From Aphelenchoides besseyi (lineage: Eukaryota; Nematoda; Chromadorea; Rhabditida; Aphelenchoididae): DNA of 64,000 bases. The position numbers and the translations under genes are program-made. Shown here one piece after another: positions 1 to 13,565 of this stretch (positions are counted from its first letter, which is position 1; each line of letters starts with the position of its first letter). The notes beneath the pieces were generated by a model. That model was not told the origin of the DNA. It made no database searches and saw nothing but the letters and a program-made list of their open reading frames with translations. Where the stretch lies: positions 2,852,001 to 2,916,000 of the forward strand of contig JAMPIQ010000001.1 in NCBI GenBank assembly GCA_024699855.1, given 5' to 3'.

Positions 1-77
1 AGTGCTCGTGCAAAGACACAAAACTACAAAGTATAGTAGTCAGTTTATTTATACAAAATCGACAATAGAATCCAAGT

Positions 78-2413
78 TCATACCCAGTCTTCAATTTCGT
101 TTACTCTTTGTTGATCATCTTCCAGCGAGTTCGTGGGTGTTGATTGCGACCTTTGGTCTTCGTCGTTAGGTCTTTGATCTGCACGTTCGACGTTTATTTC
201 CGTTAACGATTGAGTGTCGTCTCTAATTGTTTCGGTTGTTGAAAATCCACCATTAACATAAGATTGATCAACAGATCTGGAGACATGAAGCGTCGGATGT
301 TTTATTGCTTCTGAAATTACAAAAATTAAACGAAAGAAAATTGTTTGTTAACCGTCGTAGCTTGGCGGCGCTTCAATGATCGATGTTTCGGGTAAAACAT
401 AGAAACGACGCTCTCCAATCGTGTGTATAGAACCGTATTCTCCCACAGATTCATTGGCACCACTTTCCAGTTCGCTGGAATGAGTAGCTGGACAGGTCGG
501 TTGAGATCTCCAAATCCAGGTGGGCCGTTGGTTTCCGAAGAAGATTTGCATTGGTCGACGGCCAAGTCGAGTTAAAAGAACGAGTCCAACGATCGTGCAT
601 ACGAGTAATATCAAAATCATAATAATAGTAAAAATCATTGGTGCCTTTAACGATAGCATCTCGTTGTCTGTAACTTCGTCTCGGATGATTGGCGGAAGAC
701 GTGAATTATCTGAATTGAAGGCAAACATGATTGTCTGTTAGCAAAACTAACCACACTGTTCGTCAATGCCATCGCCGCAGTTGTCAACACCATCACAAAT
801 TAACTGTTTGTCGATGCATTTTCCTGAACAGTGAAACTCATCATGTAAACAGCTAGCCGTGGCCCATCGATAAAACTAAAGGCTTTTCGATTAACTAATT
901 GATTCGATATCACCTGTGTGTAAACGAGTTGAAAACGATCTATTGAACTTAGTTGTCCACGTAGTCGTATATAAAATGCGACATGTTGGGCTCCATCCAC
1001 AGTAACGAATTCATCAATCGGTTTTCGTTGAGAAAGTTCTTTGGAGTTAAGTGGAAGTGTTAAGAAGAGCAGAAGCGGTGCAGTTGATGTGCCATTTCGT
1101 ATTTCCAACGAGACTCCTTTGCCATCCAATGCAAAGTCTTCAACTTTCAAAAGAATTTGATCGAACGAATGAGAAAACGGAGAAAACTGAGCGATAATCC
1201 AAATGCAATCAACGAATTGACCGATTAGCTCGTTACGATCATTCAGTGTTATCAATCCTCCTGTGTTCTCCAAGTTGCCGTCACAATCTAAAGAATAATC
1301 GGTCTTTCAATCTTAGAAATATGACCAACTGAAAGTACTAGGCATTTGCGGCCAAGACTGCTGAGCAACGAATTGGTATTTGGCGCGGAAACCGATCAAT
1401 GCTGTGGCGCCATTAGCCAAAAAAATAATCCGAATACGAGGTCCACTGGAAACTAGTGGTGGAGGTCTTCGATGCTCGCCGATGGTTGTAAATAGTAATC
1501 GGTCATTGGAGTCGAGAATTCGCAGTTCACTTCTCTGCGAAATATGAAAATCATCGAACGTTAGACGAACGAATCCCGTTGAGTTTTTGTTGACCAAAGT
1601 GACGTTTTGAACAAGTTGTTGTGGATATGCAGAGGGATATCGTGGCGATTCGATTACACCAACGGCCGTTTGTTCGGGATTCGGAGCTGTTGGAAATGGT
1701 GAACCCTCAATGATCACTGCGTTACTGTGAGCTGTGACTCCTATCGGAAAGAGATGGAGTACGTAATCAAAAAGTTGCATATCGGCCTCAAGAGATCTCA
1801 TGAAAACGACGATTGTAAGTGAGGAACCCGTAGTTTGGTATTCACTACCGCTCATATTAAACAGAGATGTGCGGCGGAATGAATCTTTGAACTGAATTCG
1901 TCCTCCATTTGATATGACATCTTGATCCGCGTTTTCCTCGATTAGCAATAACCCAAAACAAGACTGTTGACCGGCTATTTGATCACATTTTGACAACTAA
2001 AAAGTTCTCTCAATCATTTCTTTTGTAATCAACTCACGCTCTCTTTTTGAAACTCCGAGAAATGGGCGATTACTGGCTCAACCTTTAAACTGATTACACA
2101 CCACGGACAGGTGGTCAGTTTGATGGAACATCTGATCATTTCAGTTCCGGGAGTGAACATCGAATACATCGGCCAACTTCCATTGGCAGCCAAAACGATC
2201 GACAACTTGGATTCGGACGATGGCAACACAGCTAACGAACTTAACGGCGCTTGCTCGTTGTTTGGTCGTTCGTTCAACTTCAAGTCGTCGCGACATACCG
2301 GAACAGTTGCAGGCTCATCAGCCGCTGAAAGTGAAGTGAGTGAATCAAATTTCAAGAGTTTTCTTACCTGCTCGTAAGACGCAAAATATAACCAAAACAA
2401 TCCAATTAATCAT
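78..2413 (-). CDS. CUB/LDLa single-pass membrane protein (Neto/SOL-2/LEV-10-like)
   Basis: Seven exons with closing phases: 2413-2368, 2324-2038, 1996-1339, 1287-914, 875-752, 709-353, 310-78, giving 692 residues. It begins with a hydrophobic signal peptide ([15 protein letters not shown]). Two CUB-type beta-sandwich segments follow, clearest around [13 protein letters not shown], with a weaker CUB-like stretch before them. Next comes one LDL-receptor class A module with all six cysteines and the acidic tail [16 protein letters not shown] transmembrane helix ([20 protein letters not shown]) and a cytoplasmic tail with PPSYDG end the protein. This order matches the Neto/SOL-2 and LEV-10 receptor-clustering auxiliary proteins of animal synapses; assignment to one of them is inference. 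A TTTATT at 44-50 is the polyadenylation signal (AATAAA) on this strand. The exon 3 donor at 1338 is the least certain junction. Confidence 0.8.
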
Positions 2414-4456
2414 TTTCAACTCGATTCATAACCCAGGGTTAATACAAAGTAAGAGCTTATGGAGATCATTGAACACAATTTACATGATGGTAAGTGAGCA
2501 AATAAACTCGTAACGAACTTTTTGGATTCTGATGTGATTCCTGAAATCCTAGCTCCAAGTTTGTTTATAAAACACGAATATAAATTCGCTTCTGCAAAAC
2601 AATTCGTTCGATTTTGCAATCACGAGAAAACGAGTTCGAATTTCATTCAAAAAAGCTCATGCGTTCGACCGTCTTACTTCCGCTGTGTCCTTATGGCCGT
2701 TTTCTAAAGATAACCGGAAGAGTAAGCGGAATGAGTCTCTTTGTTGCTTTCCAAGTCAAAGGTTAATTTCCGTTTGTTAAATCAACCGAACGGCCTTCAA
2801 GTTCGTTTAAAATGTATACTCGAGGACACGCAACATTTGCTGACCAAGTAAAAACGAGTGGAATAAAGACGACAATGTTCATTTTAAGCTCTTGCGACAA
2901 GTCGCCCTTCAAAATCACTTCAGAACGATGTTTTGCAAATCCACTTCAATGATGTTGCCTAACGATTTAAAAAGTAGAAACAATGAATATTCGCAGAACT
3001 TTTCCAAAGCAGACATAGATGGGTAAACGTGCGCTGACCACAGGGTCATTCTGTTTGTTCCCATGGCGATGAGGACTTGCGCGGAAGTTGACCGTTGTAC
3101 GCGCGACGGACGAGTCGATGGCACCGGGCAAGAGGTTACGACACGTGAGTGACCAGCACTGTAAACAAACATCCAACGCGCTCGTTTTCACTTCGAAAAT
3201 GCCGGTCAAAAGAATGTTGTTACACAAATGAGTTTGTTTATTTCACCACCAAAATACTCACAAGGAATTCAATTGCTTAATTAGGAATGCTTATGTGCTT
3301 AAGCTCAATAGAAAATCTGAGAATTGTTTTCAACATTCTTTCGTACGCATGAATCATTAACGCTGTCGAAGTTCCTGGATTCCAATTAATTGACGAAGAC
3401 TACGGTATTCGTTGAGTGTGTTCGTTTCGATTAACACCAAAAAACATCCACTTGTTTTCACGTTTACTGTTCATTATGTTTGCTTGCATTTCATTGGTCG
3501 TTCTTTGCACAATCATTACAACAATCGAAGGCGTTTAGACTTCACCGGAAACACAAAAATGCTGCAGTTTCTGCTCTCATTTGCACCGTTCCAAATCGAT
3601 TAAGGTCAACAGACAGACGGCCAGTTTGTAATAGGCACGCCTAAACAATAACTGTGCTATGTTTACGTTTATGATCGCTTGTGACGACGTTCGGTATCGG
3701 AGTGACAACAGTAAACATACATTCCGTCCTTCGGTCGAACATCACACGAACGAAGACGCCCAATTGGCGTCAAAACTCGGATTTACCGTATCACTTCGAT
3801 TCCGTTGATTGCATGCCGTTCCTTTTGCGTTCATGGATTAAACGGACGCGTTCTCGATTATTTCCAGTCAATTGCTTTGCGAATTGTTCAACAACAAACC
3901 GCACTGCTAATCAACGAATCTCCTCCATTTGCTTTCCTGAAACGCACACTTAGCATCAAGTCGAATATGCGCACAGAACATTGGTTGGCCATCTGGAGGA
4001 CTCGTAAACTCCCGGGTTTGTACTCACAACGCACGCGCGAGATACCCGAATCGTTTGAAAAGATGCACAAGGTCACGTTGTTTGTGCTTATCGAATGGGA
4101 ATACGGGCGTGTCGTATAGCGAGAAACTCTAAAATTTAGGCGTGGTCGTCTTGTCTTTCGATCAATTCTGTTGATGATGTCGCTTCGTAATTTTTATCAA
4201 CGCGGTTTGTGCGTAACGCCGTTTCGTTCGCCGTCCGAATCGATTTGGGGAGCAGTCGAAGGTCCGTGTGATATTTTCGGAGTCGAAGAGCGTGCGCACT
4301 TTTGATTCTCGCGCATTTTTGTTCGTTGATTATCGGAAGTGAATCGTGAAATTTCGTGTTTTTTGGCATCAGCGACCTTTACTGTTTGGTATCTAAAGTT
4401 CCCCGGCGATTTCTTCATCGAATTTGATTTAGTTCAAACGTGTGATCGGAAAGTGA
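2414..4456. other. intergenic, divergent between CUB/LDLa gene and KRIT1
   Basis: About 2 kb between two divergent genes, presumably holding both promoters. A plus-strand open frame of 104 codons at 3805-4119 has no recognisable domain and no phase-consistent splice partner, so I do not call it a gene. I see no R NA gene or repeat here. Confidence 0.5.
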
Positions 4457-7400
4457 ATGGAGATTTTCATTGCTGTGCTTCGACTGCGCCCGGACAACTC
4501 GACGGCATCGCGGTTCCACACACCTCAGGACTTCGATCTGCTTGTGGGTACCGATGGCGTTAGCAACGGGCTGATTCGTGTACGTTCTCGACCCGGTGAG
4601 CTTCCTGCTGATTGTGCTCTTCGTTACATTCGCCGTTTAAATCCGTAAGCCTCGACTTTGTTTTCAATTCTACGCATTTCAGTGGTCTTGCCAAACGTGC
4701 GATTTCCGTTCCATTTTGTATCGAAAAGGAGAAGCCAACTTCGTCAAACGCTTCTTCGCCATTGATCTGTTTGCCACTTTTGGAGAGTGAAGTCAAAAAA
4801 ACAGAGAAATTGAACGAGTTTCGATTTTGTAATCTCGCTTTTTTGCTCAACCTTGCAATCAAATCTGATGCTTGGTTGGAGAAAGAGTCTCGTTACTTGA
4901 TCGTATGTTTGGATGAGTGAGTTTAGTCGATTTATGCTCCATGTTGACATATTTTCTATAGATGGCTTACTCGTCAACAGCATTCAGACGTCCAGTTCAT
5001 TTCGGCTGCCTTTTACACACCAGCAGCGGTTAAACGACTGCGACAATGCGCCCACAATCCCGCTCAACATCCACGATTCACGTGTTATTGTTATCGGTAA
5101 GTTCGATCGGTCAGAAATCTTGAGATCCACCTCTTTACAGACTGCTTGGAAAACCGAATGTTGCAGGTGCAGGAGTCAAAAGAAAGTCGAGCGAATTGGA
5201 AGAAGCAGTAGAGTGCTCGAATAACACTCGTGCCTACATGTTATGGAAAGAAAAATACGACAAGTAAGGTCCTATTTATTGCTGAGTTATTACCGTCTTT
5301 AGATACATCATCAATCAATCATTTGGTGGAATCGTAACAAGACGAATGAAAGCGGCGGTAAGTTTCTTGATAATTTCCATTTATATACGTTGTTTCGATC
5401 TTAGGCACCCGATTATTTTGCTAAAGGCAGAATAACAAGACGAGAAAGAAGACAATCCGAACATCAACGTTCACCCACAGTGTGGGAACAACAATATCCA
5501 CTGCACCACATGGCTTATGAAGGAAATCATGAGCGTGTCAAGTAAGTAGTTGCATTGAATTGACAGACAAGTTTGATGGATTATGTTTTGTAGACAACTA
5601 CTCGATCAGGGTCACGATCCGAATCAACTCGATAGTGATGCATGGACTCCACTTCATTACTGTGCTTTCTACAACCGATTCGAGGCCTGTGAAATCTTGA
5701 TGTTACATCGCGGAATACAAGTGAATGCAGTAAATCGAACTGGAGCTACAGCCCTTCATTTTGCTGCGTTGAATGGTCACGATCTTCTAGTTGAATTGAT
5801 GCTTAGTCATGCCGCAATTGATACTGTAAGCAAAGAAGGCTACAGAAATGGACAACATTACATGTTTAGGGTATGCGCGACATAAATGGACGTACAGCTC
5901 TTGAGCTTTGTGAATCCGTACTCAAACCCGAATGGCAAAGAGCTGCAATGTTGTTGCGCGAATTGCAGTTACGACCCGAAAAAATCGAAGTTCAGTTATT
6001 AGGTCGTGCATGCTTACAAGTTCAATGCGATTTGATGCACGAAACAGCTGGTGAACTGCGAGAAAAAGTTCTCGAATTAGAAGGTCTAAATAACCCGAAA
6101 GCATCGCGGGTATTTGCAATTTGGATTATGAGTGATCGATTGGGTATTTTTAAACGAAAAAACATTGTCTAATATGTAGACTTTCAGCTTTGCAATTGAA
6201 AGCCGAAAAACAAGTACAAACGCATTTGGATAAGTGGGAATCGCATTTGGAGAAATTTGGCGACACTCCTCAACCGAATCATAATATCGAAGCTGATATT
6301 CCACGAATTGTGTTGAAACGAGATGCACGAACGCTATTGGGCGATGAACGGGACTTGGTATGTTCGTTTATTTAGGAAAAATCAAACAAATCAATGGAAA
6401 GAAAGCGGCAGTAGTGAGAGTTGTCAAATAGACAACCAATGGGCGGCAAATCCAACTGCAAGAACGGCCGTCAATCGACCGTTTTAACCCGTTTAATTGA
6501 TTGATTTTGTCTCATCAATAGTTGAGCAAAATGCAGATGCCAACAAGAAGCATAGACAAAAAGGTCGGAATGATTGATGGTGATGAGTTCACACAACCAT
6601 CTTCTTCACATCCTTCCGTACAAACTTCGACAAAAAGTGCGGCGTCACGTCGTGTATGTGAATCTGCAAATGCAAAGATTATCACCATTGAATTTCTTGC
6701 TTACTTGTTGTCGAGTGACTCGGTGTGGAAGCACCGCCAAAGAAGTGGCGTCGAAAACGTCGTTTTGACGATTTGTAGAGGGTGCAGCCGAGAATGTCTT
6801 CTTGCACACCGCATCGACGTTCAGTGACGATCACATCTACAAACAGCTAATAATAACCAATAGAGATAATCAAGTGTATTGGGTGAAAGTATCGAAATCA
6901 CAATTTTTGTCCCTTCAACTCATTTTCTAGTGCGCGAAATTCACACTTCGTTTATCGAATTCCCAAACTCCCAAAACGTTTTATTGAATTCCGTTTGTGC
7001 GTAATTTTTGCCTTCGAACTCACTTGACGAAGCACCCTGTCTGTAGAAACTGTAAATGCAATGAGTATGTGAGGAATTCAGACATCTCGTCGGTTCGATC
7101 ATTCCGTTCTGACATCGAACCACGTGCCTTTCACTGTCCTCCGGTGAGTACCACGTACCACGTCGATCACATTGAATGCATTCCAAACCATTGGCTAAAA
7201 TCGAAATTCATTTACTTTCGCACGAGACTTCCGTTGCCCCCAAATTTTCTGCTTTTTGCACCCGAAACGTTTTAACGCAACGGAAATCGCGCAAATGTTG
7301 TTCGAAAGAGCGGCCTTTTAAGATTCGTACTTCCGTTGCGCAACGGCACGCTGCAGGCAGCCATCAAACTCGTCAGATGATAGGCAACTCGACAGTTGGA

Positions 7401-10400
7401 GCTCCAGTTGTCGAGTTAAAAAAACGAGCCGCAAACTCAAGTGACGACCTTAAGCTCACAACTTCTCTCGAAGTGTACCGGAATGGTCGTTTAATGGACA
7501 AGAAACATCAGTGAGACGTCCACTTTTCGTATTAAATTTCCACTCGTCTCTAATCCCCAACACCATCGAATTCCGACGAGTGGCTGCGCATTTCTTTGGC
7601 GGAATATGAACCAAAACTTCGACGACCACTCACTTACCGAAAAGCACAACAAATTTGATCAGAACGAAAACTGTAATGGCAACTGAGAAGTCCGTTGATC
7701 TGTTTATGTTCATCCTGTTGACTGGGCCATGAAAGAGTTGCACTGAAACTTCCAAATTCAAAACACGAAACAACACGAAATTCACGAAAATTAATTTTAT
7801 TTGCACAGAAATTATAACAAATTATTTTCAGGCACGCAACAGCGCCGTTGCAGTTCGTCTGCTCTATGGTGAAGCCGAACAGAACTTCCTACATGGTATG
7901 CTTCCGTGTAAGGAAAAGGATTGTCTGAAGATGGGAGCAATCATACTGCGTCTGTTGTATGGTGCGAAACAGAATACTGCAGGGTAAGTACGTTGATCGA
8001 GAGGCCCGAGAGTGTGTCCACAAACTTCCGGATGACCTCCGTTCAAAAATTCACCGAACACAAAACCGCGCACTTTTGCTTTTTCTCAAGTGGCCACAAA
8101 GCGTAACTGTGGACAGAAGAAAAGCGCTCAGCGGAAGAAGGACTAATTAGAGCGCGTCCGGACCATATTGTGCAGGAACTAGTGAATTGGGTGCCCGGAG
8201 TGCTCCATTAAATGGGCGCGAAATTCCAAACTGCAACTCAGCAAAGTCCGTGGGAATCCTTTTTGGCTTGTTGGGACAAAATCAAAACAAAAGTGGACTT
8301 AAATGTCCGACCGTTGCGACCCACTACCTTCATCATTCAAACGGTCTTTAAGCGCTCATCCACTCGGACCTCAATTAGCGGTCTTATTGAAACCCATCGG
8401 TTACGATTAATGACAACCGACCGCTCGTCAACTTGCGTGGCGTGAAACCGATCTCGCACCCATTCACCTTCGATGGCTTCGGGATTTGCGCGACCGATTA
8501 ACCTTCCAGTGAGGGTTATAACTTCGAATTTAAAGTTTGGATTGTGCAACGACGCGTAATAATATGCGAACAGTGGCCGTCAACGAACGGCGTGAATCCA
8601 ATTCGACAACACAAACATTGCACTACAAATTCAATAGATGGCTTTTCGGAATCAAGAAAAATTGGTTGAGCGTGTACGTAGTGCTAACAACAAGCAAAAC
8701 TTCTTCGGACAATTTCGAAAATTGCAGCGGATATTTGCGAAAATTTTGTTGGACACGGTTCATTGGTATTCCAACATGCGGCTCATAACCTCGTTTTGTC
8801 ATCACACTCTGACCCTCCCTACTCTAAACCAACTCGCTTTTTTTGTTCGGGTGCCAACAATGCCAAAGGCCGTAGAGGAGGGTGAGAACTCGTTCGGAAA
8901 TCCGCTCATCAGGTGGCCTGCGCAACAATAATAAGCACCACGATTAAAACTCGCTGTTATTTGGACCAATTCGAGGGGCGCGAAAATCACGAACCGGACA
9001 GCTGGAGGCTGTCGAAGTGCGTGGATTGTTGCGGGAAGACGCTTAAATCTTTCGAAAAGCCGCTCCAGTTTAATCTACAGCTCATTGTGCAAAAGGTGTT
9101 TGCTCATTTGGAGACCGAAACTGACCAATACCGTAGAAGGAATTGGGCAGTCAAATAAAGACGATGAGGAGTGTGGCGACGGTCAACAATGTCGAGCGAA
9201 CATGAGGGGGATCTTAACCGAAAGGCATTAAAAATTGAGGGCGGAGTCATGTCACTTCATAGCGACATGTTTCACGCTTTTTATCGACAGCTTGCACATC
9301 AGAAACAAGAGAAAAAGGGGTTTTTGTTAATTACGATCTTATGCTGGGGCTATGATGAAGAACGTTTCGTTTGAGCGTCCAGAAGCGAATGAACAACAAC
9401 AAAAAGTGTGGGACGTCGAAAACGGAAACGGCAAAAGCAAAAAACGTAAAAGTGGGTTTACTCGACGGTAAAAGGCGTGAAAACAACAAAACGTTGGTTT
9501 TCAATTTGAGAGTCGGAATGTGCCGTTTAGTGGTCGGGAGAATTTACGTTGGAAATTTGTTAACGGAAACGGTTGTGGTCAAATGAAAACAAACAAACCA
9601 GTAGGTCCACTTAACTCACAATACCATGACCCCAGAATGAAGAACAAAAGTCGAGCACGCGATTTACCGCGTTTTTCTTTGACATTCTGCCGCCAACTAT
9701 TCCAACGCATTCGACCCGAACAGGCATCTCATTAGATGCCGCGTCGATTCGAAAATGAAAACAATACGAAAAACTATTGACTGCGCGTGTTTGCCTTACA
9801 AACACGCTCCGATCATGTCTGAAATCGACCACGAGCTTTGGAGACACGACGGGAGATCGAATTAGCAATCATTCCCGATTGACCTTTAGATTTTCAACGA
9901 AAACGTAAGCTAATGGAGTTGTTTCAGACCGAGCATACTTGCCACCGTCCTTCCAAAGCACGTGATTCCACCACAAAACGAAAAAGCACATCAACGACTC
10001 GTCAATCGTCTGTTGGAAGCTCACGCCGCATTGCCACAAACCAACGTTCCGCAACTTCAATTCGATTTCTTGCAATGCTGTTGGCGTTTGAACATGTACG
10101 GTGCAACATTCTTTCGTGGAAATTTGTATCGGAGCAAGGTGAGTATACGAAACGAATAGAAGAATGCATTCGAAATCTCAAATGTTTCTTTTCGTTTAAT
10201 GCATCTCATTTCCGTTGGTCGGGAAATGTTAATCGCAAGATTCCGGACAGCAAAAGAGAAACGATGCGCTTTAACTTATAGACAAGTCGGGCCATGAGCT
10301 CTCATTGGTGATTCCGTTTTACACGTCCGCCAAAGGTTTCGCGTAAAATGGAAACCATGAGGCGCAATAAGAAAAATGACCATAAAGAATTGACCATTTG

Positions 10401-10726
10401 ATACATGATCGTTGCTAATTTAGCCGCCACATGAAACGACCGCTGTGTTTGTTGGAATAAACGACTATGGAATTAGCGTGATTCATCGACAAACTTTGAA
10501 ACAAATCGAAGTTATGGAATTGAAAACTGTCGAGCTTCAATACACGCCCAACAAGAACTTTGTCGAGATCCACCGTCGAAAACACGATACACTCATCTTT
10601 AACACACCACAAGTAAGCGACTTAAAGCTAATAAACACCTGCTAGCGAACACAATGACAAGTGAAAGTTTGGTGACAATAGGTATTAAAACGTTCAACTG
10701 CTTGCTCTCGACTGTCCAGTGAGTAA
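4457..10726 (+). CDS. kri-1: KRIT1/KRI-1 ankyrin-FERM scaffold protein
   Basis: Thirteen phase-consistent exons: 4457-4644, 4683-4916, 4962-5096, 5141-5263, 5303-5357, 5405-5541, 5594-5825, 5870-6143, 6188-6357, 7832-7983, 9928-10138, 10424-10612, 10682-10726, giving 714 residues (human KRIT1 is 736). The order is KRIT1-like: an N-terminal domain, ankyrin repeats (NQLDSDAWTPLHYCAFYN), then a FERM domain with FAIWIMSDRL, LQLKAEKQVQ, FLQCCWRLNMYGATFF and AVFVGINDYGISVI. In vertebrates KRIT1 binds Rap1, ICAP1 and CCM2 at cell junctions; in C. elegans KRI-1 acts in intestine-to-germline signalling. The usual NPxY/F motif is degenerate (INQSFGG). Introns 9 and 10 are 1.47 and 1.94 kb, against about 40 bases for most others. 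The last exon is the weakest, since it ends four codons after a perfect alternative donor; AATAAA lies near 10873. Confidence 0.9.
6358..7831 (+). other. large intron 9 of KRIT1
   Basis: A 1474-base intron with donor GTATGT and acceptor TTATTTTCAG. Short open frames inside (for example 6522-6827 and 7176-7514) lack domains and splice partners. It could hold regulatory sequence or a nested non-coding gene, but I see no specific element. Confidence 0.6.
7984..9927 (+). other. large intron 10 of KRIT1
   Basis: A 1944-base intron with donor GTAAGT and acceptor GTTTCAG. The exons on either side encode adjacent parts of the FERM F2 region, so nothing conserved is missing between them. Internal open frames are short and unrecognised. 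Confidence 0.6.
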
Positions 10727-11721
10727 CTTCTTCTTCCGGTATCCGATTACTCTGCGCTCCGCACCCCGCGATATTTTTGACGAGACTCACGGGACAGGTG
10801 AAGGCAAACGAATCCATTACCCGAAAAGGATTAAGCGGCCAAAATCTGCTCGCTTATTCGCTTTCAAGTTACAATAAAAGTTCTGTGCTCGCATCGAGTT
10901 CATCTTTTTGATTGTACGGTAATCGAGAACGGAAATCGAGTGCGCGCTCGAGCGGATGAACGAACGTGGCAGGTGTTCGCTTCGTTTAATTAAACCCCGC
11001 CTTCGTGTTCATGAGTCGATTAGGACTTACAATTTTCGAGAGTGAAATCTCAACTGTTGCTACAGAACCAAAATCTCGTCTTAATCTGCTTAATAAACTT
11101 CGAATGTTTTAGGCGATGCTCATAAACAACTTGTTTGGCCAAGTGAAAGCGAAGGTCGCGTCGGCTCAAGTGAAAAAATGACCATCATAGCAATTGAGTA
11201 AAAACTTCCTACACGACTTGTTTCTCAAACTACGTGCATCAGAAAGCCTCCGAAATCTCAATGCAATTCGAAAAGATTGTTTGCCCTCAACACTCTTGTC
11301 TTCTTAATAAACAGCCGATTACACAACACCAATGACAAGTGACTTTGATTGTTCGTACACGCTTATTCCACAACAATTGTAAAACCCCAACGGTCATCAG
11401 CCTTCGACTTTCGACGTTTGTTTGTTGATCAATTGAGTTGATCGTAAATTGCGGTCTTCGCGGTGAGAAATTGACTGCAGATGTCGAATTTGGCCGACAA
11501 GTTGTAAACGTCCGATTGCGCCATCTGACGTTTACAATCGCAAAAACCTCAATACGATCTTAACATAACATTTACAGCTCTTTGATCATTAATGTAGTTT
11601 ATTTAGTAAATCTCATCTGTAAATGCTTTGAGGTCAAAAAGAAATAAGATGGCTTTAGAAACCATAAACATAAGTAATTGAAGATACCGGGATTTGAAAT
11701 CTTGACGAAATGCTTCACGTG
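10727..11721. other. intergenic, convergent KRIT1 / FAM69 region
   Basis: About 1 kb holding the KRIT1 3' end (AATAAA near 10873) and the 3' flank of the minus-strand FAM69 gene. I see no coding sequence or structured element. Confidence 0.5.
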
Positions 11722-13127
11722 TTAAACGTCTGATAAGCTCCAGGACCAAACAAGACGAAGATCGTTCAGTCGTCGGGTCGAGTTGTTTTCCGTATCGTGA
11801 CAAGCAGCCAAATAACGATTGGATTTTGACCAGTAGGTTCCGAACAAACGTCCAATCAACTTCTGACAGAAAACCTGAACGAAAAATTTCACATTAGAAG
11901 GTGAAATCCTTACATCAACGTTGTCGTTAGCACGCGGTGTACAAAAACCAGTGGAGTTGTTGCATTTTGAAATACAATCGAAATGAGCACAATCACTATC
12001 CAATTCACATTGTCGACTCGTAAGTATTTTGTTCAGTTGACTATCCGTATAGAGCATGTCAGAATCCATCACAACGAAGCGTTTCGGATATTGTGCGGAT
12101 AATCCGAGATTCTCGAACTTTACATCGCACCTTAGAATGTTGAGACAGTCAAACAATCAATTAGCTATTGGACTCACCATTGAAGAGGCTCATTTAAGAA
12201 CTCGTAAAACAGTTTCAAGGTTCCCATTAAATGAACTAATATCTTCGCTTTTAATCCCATGTAATATCCTTTCATGTGGAATGGAAGTAGCGTATCGACC
12301 GCGTAGAAGTGACCACAAGAACCGAAGGTCTGAATTGAAAAGAAAGATAAAAACAAGAATGATGAAACTCACTTTGGTTGTTACTCGGGAAAGTGGCAAA
12401 AGACTTAATGTTATAAACTAAAGCAGAAAGGTAAATTATAGTTAACAAACGTTAATTCACTTCGTCTTGTTGTAGTAATGCCCATAGACTGTTGCGAGCG
12501 GCGGTCGAAAGTTGAGGTCCCCGTTTTCTGTTGTTGTATGATGGCCAAAGTGTTTTGATCAAATGATTTTTGTATTGCAACGGCCATCCCAAACTCGTAC
12601 GATCGTTCACTATTTCGACAACCTAAAATTTGAACAATAACTAATAATTACAATTCAATTTACTTTATCAGTCAATTCGTTCTCATCCACCTTCTCATCG
12701 ACGTCTTCGTATTCCGAAAAAAGGTCATGTGTGGCCTTCAGTATGATGTCGGTGCCGTTTGTGTTCACGCGCAGCACGCGTTTCGATGCTCCTTGATGAA
12801 AATCGACCACCGACCAATTTCGACTACTACACAAGCTTTCGCAGAGATTCCCATCTAGAATCCCTTTTGAATAGTCGTTACATAGCGTGATCATGATCTG
12901 GTCGGTTCTAAGACGAAAACGAGTAGCAAACAAAGCCAACTGGAAGGTTTACCGTGACTGATTGAAATTGGACCTGCGAACAACCGAGCTGTCTGTTTTG
13001 CCATGAAAAGCGGAAACTGCAAAGTAAAATGTCGAAACAAGTGAACTCATTTAAGAAACTAACCAATTAAAAACGTGGAAACCAAAAGAAAAACCGAAAC
13101 AAACAAGCACGTGCGTTTGCTGAACAT
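11722..13127 (-). CDS. FAM69/DIPK1-type divergent kinase-like protein of the secretory pathway
   Basis: Eight phase-consistent exons (13127-13064, 13016-12953, 12907-12664, 12622-12461, 12417-12373, 12329-12178, 12130-11914, 11874-11722) encode 366 residues. The N-terminus is a signal anchor (KRTCLFVSVFLLVSTFLI), as in type II ER proteins. The body carries FAM69 landmarks: LCNDYSKGILDGNLCESLC, GSCGHFYAVD, the catalytic-loop-like CDVKFENLGLS, the MDSDM that stands where DFG would be, and the cysteine block CELDSDCAHFDCISKC. FAM69/DIPK1 proteins are ER-lumenal kinase-fold proteins of unsettled activity. The short N-terminal exons were chosen because they give a membrane anchor and the only open phase chain. 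Confidence 0.85.
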
Positions 13128-13565
13128 CAGAGCACGAAAAGGAGATGACTCACAACTGAAAAAGCGCCAAGTTATTTAGCTCTGCAGTGTTGGACTAACG
13201 AACCCGCAACATAAATCAAGAACACTCTCTTCTTCATCGTCCGCATTCTCGTTGTCGATCAACAAACGACGATCATTTCGCATTTGACGACCGAATGAAT
13301 GGCCGTACGGGCCATAAACAAAATCCGCACGCAGCGCGATTGTGACGACAACCCGAGATCAAATTCGACCAAAAAATGTCAAATCCAGTCGGCTAATTGG
13401 CGACCATCCAGAAACTGACGAGGAACACGTGTCGACTCTGCACCGCAATCGGCTTCTCGAAAGGCGGCTGTTTGAAGGGGAATTTCTGTTTTCAGTCAAA
13501 TGCGAGAGCTCATTCGAAGCCAATTTATTCTGTACATTTATTTACTCTTTAACGTTAAATTCTAA
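13128..13565. other. intergenic between FAM69 gene and SERAC1
   Basis: A 438-base gap between the FAM69 start and the SERAC1 stop, both on the minus strand. It presumably holds the FAM69 promoter and SERAC1 3' UTR. Nothing specific is seen. Confidence 0.5.

Noticed and set aside
3681..4119. Plus-strand open frames between the CUB/LDLa gene and KRIT1
   Set aside because: Two overlapping frames compete, no domain or splice partner is visible, and KRIT1 already has a normal N-terminus at 4457.
7176..7514. 112-codon frame inside KRIT1 intron 9
   Set aside because: Composition is basic and unstructured with no domain, and it competes with other frames in the same intron, so a nested gene is not supported.
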